Shown: one piece after another, positions 12,926 to 23,827 of the stretch | How the letters are laid out: every line of letters starts with the position of its first letter | Numbering within the stretch: the stretch's first letter is position 1 | Assembly (NCBI RefSeq): GCF_014905175.1 | Contig: NC_057792.1 | Coordinates: 16,126,963-16,190,962 of the forward strand | DNA: 64,000 nucleotides | Direction: 5' to 3' | Origin: Aphidius gifuensis | Lineage: Eukaryota; Arthropoda; Insecta; Hymenoptera; Braconidae | Translations under genes and position numbers: made by a program | Notes under the pieces: model-generated | Database searches by the model: none | Seen by the model: only the letters and a program-made list of their open reading frames with translations | What the model was told of the DNA's origin: nothing

Positions 12926-13468
12926 TTATTTAAGTGAAATTTGATAATCAGCTCCAATTCTGCTGACAATTGAATCAGCAAGACTTGACACCTTGAGCTC
13001 TTCTTTATCAATTTTATAAGTTTTTTTAATTAATTCAATATCTGAATAATTTTTTAATTGACTTATTGGTGTTAATTGTCCATCAATTTGTGGTCTGATA
13101 TTATCTTCAAATTCATTATTCTCATCTTTGCTGTGAACAATTGCGACAATGATATTTTTGTCATTATCATTAATACCAAATTTAGCTAGTGATTGTGATA
13201 TATTTGTTGATGATGATATGCAATATAATATTTCAGTAAATAATGATCTTGTTATTAGCTTATTATTCAATTGTCTAAGTACTGCTTTATTAACACCAAC
13301 AACAACTTGAAATGGATCAACAATCATTGATGCTTTTAATATACAACATTTTAATTCACCAGATAATATTTTTTTACGTAGTTCAATTGTATTTTTAATA
13401 TCTGTTAATAAATATAAACTTAATAATTTTCCACTTCTTGGATCCAATTCCAATGTATAGTTTTCCAT
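12926..13468 (-). CDS. TPRKB: TPRKB / Cgi121, KEOPS complex subunit
   Basis: Intronless 180-aa frame. KEOPS makes the t6A modification on ANN-decoding tRNAs; the Cgi121/TPRKB subunit binds the Bud32/TP53RK kinase and helps bring in tRNA. The signature VDPFQVVVGVNKAV matches human TPRKB (VDPFQILVAANKAV). TRSLFTEILYCISSSTNI and LAKFGI align with the TRTLSTEIIFNLSPNNNI and LKKFGI segments. Length is near the human 175 aa. It is divergent from RFXANK, with 377 bp between start codons, so the two probably share a promoter region. The Asp/Asn-rich insert near residue 115-130 is not typical of vertebrate forms. Confidence 0.92.
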   Translation of the reverse strand: MENYTLELDPRSGKLLSLYLLTDIKNTIELRKKILSGELKCCILKASMIVDPFQVVVGVNKAVLRQLNNKLITRSLFTEILYCISSSTNISQSLAKFGINDNDKNIIVAIVHSKDENNEFEDNIRPQIDGQLTPISQLKNYSDIELIKKTYKIDKEELKVSSLADSIVSRIGADYQISLK

Positions 13469-13845
13469 TTTTTTTGTTTATCAATTTGAAATTTTTAGGT
13501 TAAATTTTAGTAAACAAATTTAGCTTTCATTCACTAGTTTTTTATTATTAGTTAATATTGTTTTTTCAAACAGATGATAATAAATTACTTTAATTTATTT
13601 ATATTATTTTATTTTGTTTACACAAACAATTATTGTTTAAAAAAATTAAGAAACTATTTACCGCTTAAAGAGGATGTTCACTATGCAAGTGTTTTTTATT
13701 AGCTGAAGTTTTTTAACGCAAGTTGTAAACAAGATTTAACTCAACTGTCAAGTGATTGTTGTTGTCCTTGTTGACATTGTTGTTGTTTGTTTATAAAATA
13801 AAAAATTTCAACAATATACCTAAATAATAAAATAAAACAATTGTC
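13469..13845. promoter_or_regulatory. Bidirectional promoter region TPRKB / RFXANK
   Basis: A 377-bp gap between divergent start codons. It contains a CTTAAAGAGG element near 13674-13683 that resembles one upstream of delta-COP A (about 17674-17683). No TATA box stands out from the AT-rich background. Confidence 0.5.
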
Positions 13846-14873
13846 ATGACTTCAGTAAGGCGTAATGAAATAATATTAAAAGAAGAAACAAGTGAATCTT
13901 GTAATGAAACATTAGAATTTGTTGATGACAGTGTCATTGGAGTACATGATTGTGCTGATGGTTCAATAAGACCAAGACCACTTATATGTAAACCAGACAA
14001 TGTAAACATTGATTGTAAATCAGAGCTAATTGAAACGAAATGGCAATGGGCACCTGGTGCATGGCAAGATGCAACAAGAACAAGTGCATTTCAACCCTAC
14101 AAGGTATAATTTTTATTCTTACATTGTTGTTGATGATAATGATTTTTAAATTATTAATTTTACTATTTAGCCTCCAACATTACTGACAAATCTTCAACGA
14201 GGAAATACTAAAACAGAAATTCCTCAATTATATGCTGGTAGTGATATAACATTTCATACATTAGCTGGACAAGGTGAGCTAACAGCTGATGATTTAAAAA
14301 ATGTTAAAATTGATGGTGTTGATGATGATGGTTTAACTGGTTTAATGTGGGCTGCTGCATATGGACAAATTGGAAGTGCTAAAATGCTTTTAAAAGCTGG
14401 TGCTGATAAAAATTTTAAAAATACAGCTGGTAATAGTGCATTACATTTTGCAGCATCATGTGGACATCATGATGTTGTTAAATTATTATTAAGCCAAGGA
14501 GCTGATCCTAACATTGTTGATGAGGTTTTTAAATTACTAATAATCAACTAAATTCTTGATAAAATAATTTCATTATTTAATTATGGTTTTTTTCTTCATC
14601 AGGAAGGCAATACACCACTTATTTATGGAGCATATGGAGATCATCCACATGTTTGTCATGAATTGTTAATTTATAAAGCTGATTTAACACTGAGAAATAA
14701 TCATAACATCAGTGCATATCATGCTGCTATTAAAAATAAATCTTCTACAGGTATTTTAGAAAATTTATTAAGTTTGTTCAATTGTTAATTCAATTGTTAA
14801 TATGCATTTTATTATATTTGTTGCAGCAAAAGCTGTTATTGAAAATTACCTGATGCAGGACTTGGTGACTTGA
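13846..14873 (+). CDS. RFXANK: RFXANK/ANKRA2-type ankyrin repeat protein
   Basis: Exons 13846-14103, 14171-14524, 14603-14750 and 14827-14873 give 268 aa. The C-terminal half carries ankyrin repeats: GLTGLMWAAAYGQIGSAKML, NSALHFAASCGHHDVVKLLL, then EGNTPLIYGAYGDHPHVCHE. It ends in AKAVIENYLM, like VQQVIENHIL of RFXANK/ANKRA2. The TNLQRGNT motif ahead of the repeats is also diagnostic. Vertebrate RFXANK is a subunit of the RFX complex on X-box promoters; ANKRA2 binds PxLPxI/L peptides of class IIa HDACs and megalin. Insects usually have one gene of this pair, so RFXANK versus ANKRA2 is not decidable here. The exon 2 donor (GAG|gttttt) is weak but keeps frame. Confidence 0.88.
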
Positions 14874-15524
14874 TTGATCATTAATTAATATAATTATTGT
14901 ACATACACAAGTATTATTTAAATATTTATAATTTTTATTAAATAAGTTTTAAACGTTTTTTTTTGCTTTAAAAGTATCTATATTTATATCTATATTTATT
15001 GTTTTTTTTTTCTCTTATTGTGTACAAGCTAACAAAATAATTACATGAGAAATAATAATTGATAAATGCACGGACGTTTTTTAGATATCATTGAACCGCA
15101 ATAAACAAAATAAAAGCTTCATGAATGTATAATTTAATTGTTTTAATTTTAAGAAAATTAAATTTTCTTTGATCGACGTAATAGATTTGTTATTTAAAAA
15201 ATTTTTTAAACTTTTTTCTATGATTTTTTAATTATATATATTATATATATATGTATTTAAATGCCATTAATAAGCTATTATTCACAAAAGATTTTTTTTT
15301 TTTATATATAAATTGCTCAAGACATAATTCAACTTCTAAATAATTCATTACTTATGTGTTATTGATTTAAAAAAAAAAAAATATATATATATATCCTATA
15401 TTATTTGTAATTTAAAATTTCATGAAGATAAAAAAAATTTATCATTGAAAATACTTATTTTAAAATATTGGGAATACAGTGACAATGTATCGCTGTCAAA
15501 TTTAAAATATAAAATGTAAAAAAA
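14874..15524. other. Convergent 3' region RFXANK / delta-COP A
   Basis: AT-rich 3' UTR sequence with short (AT)n runs near 15234-15250 and 15380-15394. No gene seen. Confidence 0.5.
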
Positions 15525-17559
15525 TTACACAACTTCGTAACTTTCTGTAAAAAATACAACGTCAACTGTATGTTTAACAGGACTTTGATCATCCACCGTA
15601 GACACATCAACAATCTAAAAATAAAAATTACATATAATTTTTATGTTTAATCAATGATAATAATGATTATGATTATTTTAATTACCTTGATTTTAGCGTA
15701 AGGAGTTTGAGATGTAAATGACAATGAGAGAGGAAAGAAGTCAGATGGTTTAGATGATGGAGCTGAAAATTCCAATGATCCAGATTTAGATGATGCATCA
15801 ACAATTGGCAAAGACCATACAAGCATATTTTTTCGTGCTTCGTGTTGATATTCACCATCACATTCATTGACAATTGGATTACAGCCCATTGGTAGTGGAA
15901 TATTTATTTGTAAATTATTTAATTCAAGATCAGCTTGTTCCAATTCATATTCAATATTAACATCACATCCATTTTCACCATTTTCTGATGGCCAGCAATT
16001 GACTACAATGACAATAATAAATTTAATTAAATTGATCATCAAAATTAATATTATAAATTAAATGCTTACTCGAGATTGGCAATGATGTTTCATCTTGTGA
16101 TTGCAATCTCCACTTGAGAACACCAACATCAGTATTTATTGGGAATGGTTTTGTTGGCACTTTGAGACCAATTTGTCCTTGTGTTCTAAATAAATCTTTA
16201 TCAACATTTGGATGTGTTTGTAATTGTATACCACGTGTATCATTATTTGCCAACTGTACACGTATTTTTCCCCATCTTTCATCAGTGATATGAAGTGTTA
16301 TTAAACCATGAAGTTCGAAATTTTGTACACCACCATCACGACCAAGACGTACACTTAATTTTTCTTCTTGTTTCAAATGTACTGGTTCATTATTTATTAT
16401 TTGTGGTGTTGTTGTTGATGTTGTTGATATGACATTTGTATTATTTGACGATGTAATACTTTTAATATTTTCACCTTCCTCATTTAATTGATCAACGAAT
16501 GAATCAATATCACGTACTTTACCACCTAATTTCATAGCACCAGGACCAGCTGCTGTTGTTTTTTGTGATGGTGTTGATGTTGTTTTAGCTGGTGCTTCAG
16601 GAATATAATTTGCAGTATCACCAACGTTTGAATTTGATGTAAAACTACTACTATTGTTGCCATAGCCACCACCAAAACCAGAACTTTTAGAACCACCTTT
16701 TTTACTTGATTCCATACGTTGTCGTTGTAATTCTTTAGCTTTTTCACGCATTTTATTTTTCGCCTCACGTTCTTGTGAATTCCTGACAGCTTGATAAACA
16801 CGCTCATCATGAGAATCCATTTCTACAAATGTACGTACTTGTGCTAAATTAACATTTTCACGATAACCAAGTGCAACAATTTCATCAAATGCAAATATTA
16901 AATTAAATGCATTTTCTGCTATTTCATTTTCATCAAGTGATTTACAATATTCTGGTATAACTTTTGCAAACAAACGTAATGTCTCAAGATCCTCAAGTAT
17001 ATTACTAGCTTTTGTTGTGATGAGTAACATGTATAGCTTTTCCATTGGTTGATAAACATATCTAACTGAATCTGTTTCAACAAATGTATGTTGTTTACCA
17101 GAACTCATTAATTTTGGAAATGCAGCTAGAAGACCTTCAATTCTGGCTTTAGTCATTTCAACAAACTGTCGAGATATTAAAGCTAAAAAATAACAAAAAA
17201 AATAATTTAAAGGTCAATCAATGATATGACATCAACAAGTAGACAAACTACTTGATTGACATAACTATTTTTACTATCACTAGTTACTGATTATTTTTAG
17301 GATAATCATTTACTATATTTAACAAAATTAATTACTCACTTTTGCCAGACTTTGTGCATACTGCTGAGGCAATTAATACCTGTAATAATATGGTAAAGTA
17401 ATTAACAAGATCATGTAAAATGTTGTGTTGTCATAGGACAGGTAAATTTGGACACTTTGACAGGTTGATTTTGGAGTAAATAAAAAAACATATTTTTAAG
17501 TGTCAATTAGTTGAGTATTGTGGTTAATGAAATTTTTAATTATTGGAGAATCTTACCAT
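15525..17559 (-). CDS. ARCN1: Coatomer subunit delta (delta-COP), copy A
   Basis: Exons 17557-17559 (ATG only), 17340-17379, 16070-17182, 15686-16002 and 15525-15614 give 520 aa, against about 511 in human. Delta-COP is a subunit of COPI, the coat for Golgi-to-ER and intra-Golgi vesicles. The N-terminal longin-type domain is clear (MVLIASAVCTKSGK, RQFVEMTKARIEGLLAAFP, HTFVETDSVRYVYQPMEKLY). A charged linker follows (QEREAKNKMREKAKELQRQR). The C-terminal mu-homology domain runs from about residue 280 to the end (GVLKWRLQ, INCWPSE, GCDVNIEYEL, SGSLEFS). Copy A looks more conserved than copy B and is probably the housekeeping one. A cluster of CRE-like sites lies about 125-155 bp upstream. Confidence 0.95.
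15686..16395. repeat. Near-identical tract shared by delta-COP A and B (copy A side)
   Basis: Covers exon 4, intron 3 and the 3' part of exon 3. By eye only a handful of mismatches separate it from 21532-22241, including within the intron, while flanking exons differ strongly. Confidence 0.75.
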
Positions 17560-17682
17560 CTTGAATTATTGATGATTTATTGAGAATATTTTATTAAAAT
17601 TGGTAATCTAATAAATTGTTGATTTATGCCAGCAAATCTTCAACATATCGTCAATTTGTAAATATTTTTTTAACTTAAAGAG

Positions 17683-17715
17683 GGCGTCATTTGGATGACG
17701 TGTAAAGACGTGACA
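17683..17715 (-). promoter_or_regulatory. CRE/CrebA-like site cluster upstream of delta-COP A
   Basis: Three sites within 33 bp: GCGTCAT, TGACGTG and GACGTGAC. CGTCAT and ATGACG form an inverted pair four bases apart (17685-17700). In Drosophila, CrebA (CREB3-like) activates secretory-pathway genes, including COPI, through TGACGTG-type sites. No equivalent is visible upstream of copy B (23235-23470). Confidence 0.5.
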
Positions 17716-18308
17716 TTAGTGCTTTCCTCGACTTTTTGTTTTTTATTTTTTTTTTCTGTTATGACGTTTAAAAAAAAAATAAAAAACACGTGTTTCCGGT
17801 GTTGGAATTTAACAATTAATTCTCAAAAAAATTATACATTAAATATTAAACGAAATAAAGCTTTGAAATAATCCTTTAATTAATTTTCAATTATGTCCAT
17901 AAACAACAAATAAATGAATTTAATAATCACAATAAATTTATCAACAGTTTTGTTCTTTATTCAATAAATTATGTACATTTTTGGTACAATAGATTATCGT
18001 GTCGTATTAACAATTATTAACATACAACAAGATCAAAAGATAGAAGAAAAAAAATAATTATTTTATTGTTTTGTTTAAAAAACAATTTTGTGTAGAATTG
18101 ATTTATAAACAAAATAAGTTACGTGATGAAAAGTCATTTAATTGTTGCATCATCATCTAGAGTCCAAAATCATCTGTTGTTTCTTTTTTTTTTTTTTTTG
18201 TTTAAATAATATTGTAATATTTTTAATTAACTCATCAAAACAAAATAGAAAAATTAAATAAACAAATGATAATAACAATTGAGTATATTAAATTAACAGT
18301 TGATAATT

Positions 18309-18743
18309 CTAGATAGGTTGAATTGGTTCATCATTGCCAGTTGTTTCGTCATTGTCAGTTGTTTTATCATTTTTATGTTCATTGATTTTTTTATCTTCAT
18401 GTTGATGTTCTTTTTGCTCATCATCATCATCATGTACTTTACCATATAATGTTGGATATTTCGACATGCATGATAGCATTAATGCAAGTTTTTCAGAACA
18501 CTCAGAATCTTTTGTTTCAGGTGTTGAATTAAAAAAACATGAAGCTGATTCACGATATTCAAGACCACATGGTCCAGTTGGTAGACCTCCAAGACATGGG
18601 CAACTCCAATTTATTTCACCATTTGGAAGTATTAGACCTGGCCTTGGTTCTGGCTCAGGAAGAATTATTTTACTTGGTGATTCATGATCTTTTTTTGTTA
18701 CAAATCTTACTTCATCTTTGTTATTTATTTTTTCAGCAGACAT
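18309..18743 (-). CDS. CHCHD4: MIA40/CHCHD4, mitochondrial intermembrane-space oxidoreductase, copy A
   Basis: Single coding exon, 144 aa. MIA40 oxidises cysteine-rich proteins entering the intermembrane space and is re-oxidised by Erv1/ALR. The redox CPC is at residues 48-50. The twin CX9C pairs are C59/C69 and C82/C92. The family motif GLILPNGEINWSCPCLGG is intact, as is FVTKKDHE at the N-terminus. The acidic, Lys/His-rich tail is low complexity. A non-coding first exon starts its donor at 19157 (exon 19158 to about 19325) and joins an acceptor at 18987, so the start ATG lies in exon 2. Copy A keeps more of the family consensus than copy B. Confidence 0.93.
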   Translation of the reverse strand: MSAEKINNKDEVRFVTKKDHESPSKIILPEPEPRPGLILPNGEINWSCPCLGGLPTGPCGLEYRESASCFFNSTPETKDSECSEKLALMLSCMSKYPTLYGKVHDDDDEQKEHQHEDKKINEHKNDKTTDNDETTGNDEPIQPI

Positions 18744-19325
18744 TGTTTATATAATACTATTATTACTGTTGTTTTTATTAAATTATTTATTGACAGCCTT
18801 TAACTATTTAATAATATTAATTATTTTTTTAATATCAATGAGGATAATTTTCACAACGTACAATAAAATTCTTTGTTTCTTGATTATATTTTATAATGAC
18901 AATTTACAACAATTTAATCCTTTTTCACCAAGTGTTTTTTTATAAATAATAGACTTATTTGACGATTTTGAGTATTTGTTATTATTCTGAAAATATAATA
19001 AATTAATATATTAATTATATTATAAAATAATCGATCAACATGAAAAAAAAATTGTAACGTTGTATTAAGAATTAAAAGATCTAATTGTGTGTAAAATTTT
19101 AGGACATTCTCATCATATAACGTCGTTAAATGTAATAATAAAAGAAATTTAACTTACTTTTTTAGCAATTGTTTGATAATCAAGAAGCACGGTAGTGTCT
19201 CGTGTTGAGGATGATAAAGAAATCAAGGTAGCACATGGTAGCAGAAATGTACCAGTTATACCAGGTATGGCAGTGCGCAGCCTGGCTAACATGAGTGCTT
19301 TTCTCACTTTCCTAATCACACACAC
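18744..19325 (-). other. Spliced 5' leader of MIA40 A
   Basis: Leader exon at 19158 to about 19325, donor GTAAGT, intron 18987-19157, then leader part of exon 2 at 18744-18986. The same donor and acceptor exist in copy B (20857 and 20455), which supports real splicing. The small open frame across the first exon does not join the MIA40 frame. Confidence 0.55.
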
Positions 19326-19344
19326 ACACATAGAACTTGTTTAT

Positions 19345-21060
19345 TATTTTTTCTTCTGTTATGATGGTTTAAAAAAAAATAAAAAACACGTGTTTCTAGT
19401 GTTGGAATTTAATAATAAATTCTAAAAAAAATTATGCGTTGAATATTGAATAAAATAAAGCTTCAAAATAGCACCTGTAATTAATTTTTAATTATTATTT
19501 ATGTCAATTAACAATAAATAAATGAATTTAATAATCACAATAAATTTATCAACAGTTGATTTTGTTTTTTATTCAATAAATTATGTACATTTTTGATACA
19601 ATAGATTATCGTGTTGTATTAAGTTTTTTTGCACCAACAAGATCAAAAGATAGAAGAAAAAAAAATTGTTTTATTTTAAAGAACAATTTTGTGTAGAATT
19701 GATTTATAAACAAAGTGATAAACGTGATAATAAGCCATTTAATTGTTGCATCATCATTAAATCATCAAAACAAAATAGAACAAATAAATAAATGATTATA
19801 ATAATTGAGTATATTAAATTAACTATTTACGTTCAGTTTGTTCATCATTGCTAGTTGTTTTATCATTGCTAATTGATTCATCATTGATTTTTTTATCTTC
19901 ATCATCATCATTTTTTTTAGCATATAATGTTGGGTATTTCGACATACATGAGTACATCGATGCCCACTTTTCAAAACACTCAGAACCTTGTGACTCAGCT
20001 GTTAAATTATGAAAACATGAAAATACTTCACGAAATTCAGGACCACATGGTCCATGTGGTAGATCACCAAGGCATGGACAATCCCAATCTATTTCTCCTT
20101 TTTCACCTGTCGGACCTTGACTTGGTTTTGGCTCAGGATGATGATGAATCATGTAACTTGGTGGTTCATCTTTTTTTGTTAAAAATATTTCTTCATCTTG
20201 CTTATTTATTTTTTCAGCAGACATTATTATGATATTATTATTGCTGTTGTTTTTATTAAATTATTTATTAAATGTCAATGATGATAATCACGAGCGTCAG
20301 AAAGTAAACCAAATGGACTAACTGATGATTTATTAACAATAAAAATACAAGTATCCTCTTCGTAAGTATTTGCAGTGTAAGTGATGATCTTACAAATGTG
20401 ATCCAATGTTTTTTTTTTTTAATACTTATTTGACGATTTTGAGTATTTGGTATTCTGAAAATAATAAAATAATAAATTAATAATATGATAATTATATAAT
20501 CACTTAATAATTTATTTTTATTTTTTTAATTGTTATTAATAACTAAATTATAAATTTATTTATGTGATAAATTTTTTAAATAAGCCAAAAGCTATATTCC
20601 ATGATTCTGCTTAAACTACTTAGCAACTGCAAGCTTGTTTTTATTTAATTACTCGTTAATTGATTAAAAAAACAAGCTTGAAATCTCCATAAATGTCAAT
20701 GTTAAATAATATTTTTAACAATTAAATATTGATAAATTTATCGATCAACATGAAAAAAAATTATACCGTTGTATTCAGAATTAAAAGATCTAATTGTGTG
20801 TAAAATTTCAAAACATATCACTTCCTTAAATTTAATAATAAAATAAATTTAACTTACTTTGTTAACAATTGTTTGATAATCAAGAAAGATGGTTGTGCCT
20901 ACTGCCTCGTGTCGATTATGAAAAATGATGAAAAAAAAAAAAAAAATCATGATACCACATGGTAGAAATATACGTACCAGGTATGACAGTGCGCAGTCGA
21001 TAAACCGGTCAATAAGAAACATCAGAGAAAGCATTTTCCATTTTCTAACAGTAGAAGAGA
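19345..21060. repeat. Tandem duplication unit 2 (MIA40 B)
   Basis: Second copy of the unit at 17735-19325. It carries an extra ~150-200 bp of AT-rich sequence in the 5' intron (about 20490-20720), including an AACAAGCTTG/CAAGCTTGTT inverted pair. Confidence 0.8.
19823..20224 (-). CDS. CHCHD4: MIA40/CHCHD4, copy B (divergent paralogue)
   Basis: 133 aa, single coding exon, tandem paralogue of the gene at 18309-18743. CPC at residues 49-51 and both CX9C pairs (C60/C70, C83/C93) are kept, so the catalytic and structural disulfides are possible. The GLILPNG segment before the CPC has become QGPTGEKG, and LGG after it is LGD. The N-terminus gained His/Pro residues. This is the faster-changing copy, perhaps specialised (for example by tissue or substrate) or decaying. 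The leader is spliced as in copy A (donor near 20857, acceptor near 20455). Confidence 0.9.
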   Translation of the reverse strand: MSAEKINKQDEEIFLTKKDEPPSYMIHHHPEPKPSQGPTGEKGEIDWDCPCLGDLPHGPCGPEFREVFSCFHNLTAESQGSECFEKWASMYSCMSKYPTLYAKKNDDDEDKKINDESISNDKTTSNDEQTERK

Positions 21061-21373
21061 TGACATCAGTATTATTGTTGTTTTGTTGGACATATGTTGA
21101 GCAATTAAAAGGGTTGAATTATTAGAGAATTTTTTTATACAAAAAAAAAAAAAAAAACACTGAGTATTTTCAAAAATTAATAATATTAGTAGTTAAATAA
21201 AAACCACAATACAGTGTTTTAAATTTAAATTGTTGTTATAAAATATTTTAATCAACTTTAACAACAATTAAGAATGTAAAAAAAAAAAAAAAAAACAATT
21301 CTTATTTAAAAATATTACAAGATAAATTAGACATGTCAATTATCAAGTTCACACAATAGAAAAAAAAAAAAAA
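20225..21373. other. MIA40 B leader and spacer to delta-COP B
   Basis: Contains MIA40 B leader exons (20858 to about 21060 and up to 20454) and the probable delta-COP B 3' UTR. The remainder is AT-rich with poly-A runs and no gene. Confidence 0.5.
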
Positions 21374-23234
21374 TTAAACAACTTGATAATCTTCAGTAAC
21401 AAATAGAATATCATGAGAATATTTAACAGGACTTTGATCTTCCACTGTTGATACTTCAACAATCTAAAAACGAGAAACAAAAAAATTATTAAATTATCGT
21501 CGTAATATTAATTATTAATATATTTATTTACCTTGATTTTAGCGTAAGGAGTTTGAGATGTAAATGACAATGAGAGTGGAAAAAAGTCAGATGGTTTAGA
21601 TGATGGAGCTGAAAATTCCAATGATCCAGATTTAGATGATGCATCAACAATTGTCAAAGACCATACAAGCATATTTCTTCGTGCTTCGTGTTGATATTCA
21701 CCATCACATTCATTGACAATTGGATTACAGCCCATTGGTAGTGGAATATTTATTTGTAAATTATTTAATTCAAGATCAGTTTGTACCAGTTCATATTCAA
21801 TATTAACATCACATCCATTTTCACCATTTTCTGATGGCCAGCAATTAACTACAATGACAATAATAAATTTAATTAAATTGATTAACAAAATTAATATTAT
21901 AAATTAAATGCTTACTCGAGATTGGCAATGATGTTTCATCTTGTGATTGTAATCTCCACTTGAGAACACCAACATCAGTATTTATTGGGAATGGTTTTGT
22001 TGGCACTTTAAGACCAATTTGTCCTTGTGTTCTAAATAAATCTTTATCAACATTTGGATGTGTTTGTAATTGTATACCACGTGTATCATTATTTGCCAAC
22101 TGTACACGTATTTTTCCCCATCTTTCATCAGTGATATGAAGTGTTATTAAACCATGAAGTTCGAAATTTTGTACACCACCATCACGACCAAGACGTACAC
22201 TTAATTTTTCTTCTTGTTTCAAATGTACTGGTTTGCTATTTATTATTTGTGGTGTTGTTGTAGTTGTTATTTTTGTTGTTGCAATAACATTTGTATTATT
22301 TGACGATGTAGTACTTTTAATATTTTCACCTTCTTCATTCAATTGGTCAACAAATGAATCAACATCACGTACTTTACCACCTAATTTCATACCACGAGAA
22401 CGAGGTGGTTTTCTTGGTGGTGTATCATTTGCTTTAGCTGGTAATTCAGCAATATTATTTTTACTATCATTATCATTTAAATTTGATTTAAAACCACTAC
22501 TTTTATTACCAAAACCAGTACTACTATTATTTTTAAAACCATCTCTTGATTCCAAACGTTCCATACGTTGTCGTTGGAATTCTTTAGCTTTTTCACGCAT
22601 TTTATTATTTGCGTCACGTTCTTGGGTCTTTCTCAGGGCTAAATAAAGATCCTCCTCATGAGAATCCATTTTAACAAATTCACGTATTTGTGTTAAATTA
22701 ACATTTTCACGATAACCAAGTGCAACAATTTCATCAAATGCAAATATTAAATTAAATGCATTTTTTGCTATTCCATTTTCATCAACTGTTGTACAATATT
22801 CTGCTATAACTTTCACAAATAAATTAAGTGTCTCAAGATCCTCAAGTATATTACTAACTTTGGTTGTGATAAGTACCATGTATAGTTTTTCCATTGGTTG
22901 ATAAACATATCTAACTGAATCAGTTTCAACAAATGTATGTTGTTCATCAGTTTTTTTCAAGCTTGGAAATGCACATAACAGACCTTCAATTCTGGCTCTG
23001 GTCATTGCAACAAATTGTCGAGATATTATTGCTAAAAAAACAACAACAAAAAAACATCAATTAATAATTTAATTTTAAATTTTTATTCTTTTACAAAATT
23101 GTCATTGAATCACTCACCATTGCCAGACTTTGTGCATACTGCTGCAGCAATTAGCGACTGTAATTAAAATTATTAATAAAATTATTATTAAGTTTGACAC
23201 ATTCAAAATAAAAACAATTAAAGTTCATTACCAT
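21374..23234 (-). CDS. ARCN1: Coatomer subunit delta, copy B (divergent, mosaic paralogue)
   Basis: Exons 23232-23234 (ATG only), 23118-23157, 21916-23031, 21532-21848 and 21374-21463 give 521 aa with the same intron phases as copy A. Exon 4 (317 bp), the preceding intron and the 3' half of exon 3 are almost identical to copy A at DNA level. In contrast the N-terminal half (LLCAFPSLKKTDEQ, VIAEYCTTVDENG), the linker and the last exon (IVEVSTVEDQ...EDYQVV) are clearly diverged. All domains are open and intact, so it may still enter COPI. The N-terminal longin domain, which contacts other coat subunits, has changed most. It lies divergent to IMPACT. Confidence 0.92.
21532..22241. repeat. Near-identical tract shared by delta-COP A and B (copy B side)
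   Basis: Partner of 15686-16395. The boundary on the 3' side of the gene falls sharply at the exon 4 donor; on the 5' side identity fades inside exon 3. Confidence 0.75.
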
Positions 23235-23827
23235 TTTAATTTATCAATGCTTCTTTTAAATAATTTTTCAATGCAATTATTAATTTACTATTCAATTATT
23301 GTTTGTACTTTGTATACTACTTATTTATCTGTCAGCTGTGGTCAGCTGTATCCTTTATTATTATTAATTTTTGCACGTTGTCAATTGATAGTTGAAAAAA
23401 AAAATATAAATAAAAAATGGCGTCTCTAGTTGCCTAGACTGACGATAGAGTAATTGTTTATCTTTCACGATATAATAATAATAATTGTATTGATAACAAT
23501 AAAAAATTGATGCGAATGGAAGAACCTCAAAATAATTGTCAAATATTAAATAACAACATGTTATTATTTATACAAAAAAATATTCATATATTTTTTCAAC
23601 AAATAAATTATTCTTGATAATTATTTCCTTGTTACATTAACCTGTCAAAACAAGCCACTTTTATTATTATTTTTTCCATTGAAAATAAGAGTAAAAAATA
23701 AAATATTTCATCATTTAGATTGTTGTTTTAAGTTTTTTATTTATTGCAAAAGAGAAATCTATGATTTAATTTGTTGTTTTTTATTTATTGATCAAATTGC
23801 TAATGAACAAATGATACTTTGAAAAAT
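23235..23827. promoter_or_regulatory. Divergent region delta-COP B / IMPACT
   Basis: 593 bp between start codons. A less AT-rich patch at about 23330-23450 (CAGCTGTGGTCAGCTGTATCC, then ATGGCGTCTCTAG) is the likely promoter core. No TGACGTG site is seen. Confidence 0.45.

Larger units (their letters stand above)
17735..19325. repeat. Tandem duplication unit 1 (MIA40 A)
   Basis: Aligns by eye along its length with 19345-21060. Shared parts are the 3' flank (AAAAAACACGTGTTTC, the AATAATCACAATAAATTTATC stretch), the MIA40 gene, its 5' intron and first exon. Direct head-to-tail copies, about 1.6 and 1.7 kb. Confidence 0.8.

Noticed and set aside
19149..19331. Minus-strand 60-aa frame with a paralogous 61-aa frame at 20849-21034
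   Set aside because: The shared DYQTI residues come from the duplicated MIA40 leader exon. The frame does not join the MIA40 frame after splicing, so it is treated as 5' UTR.
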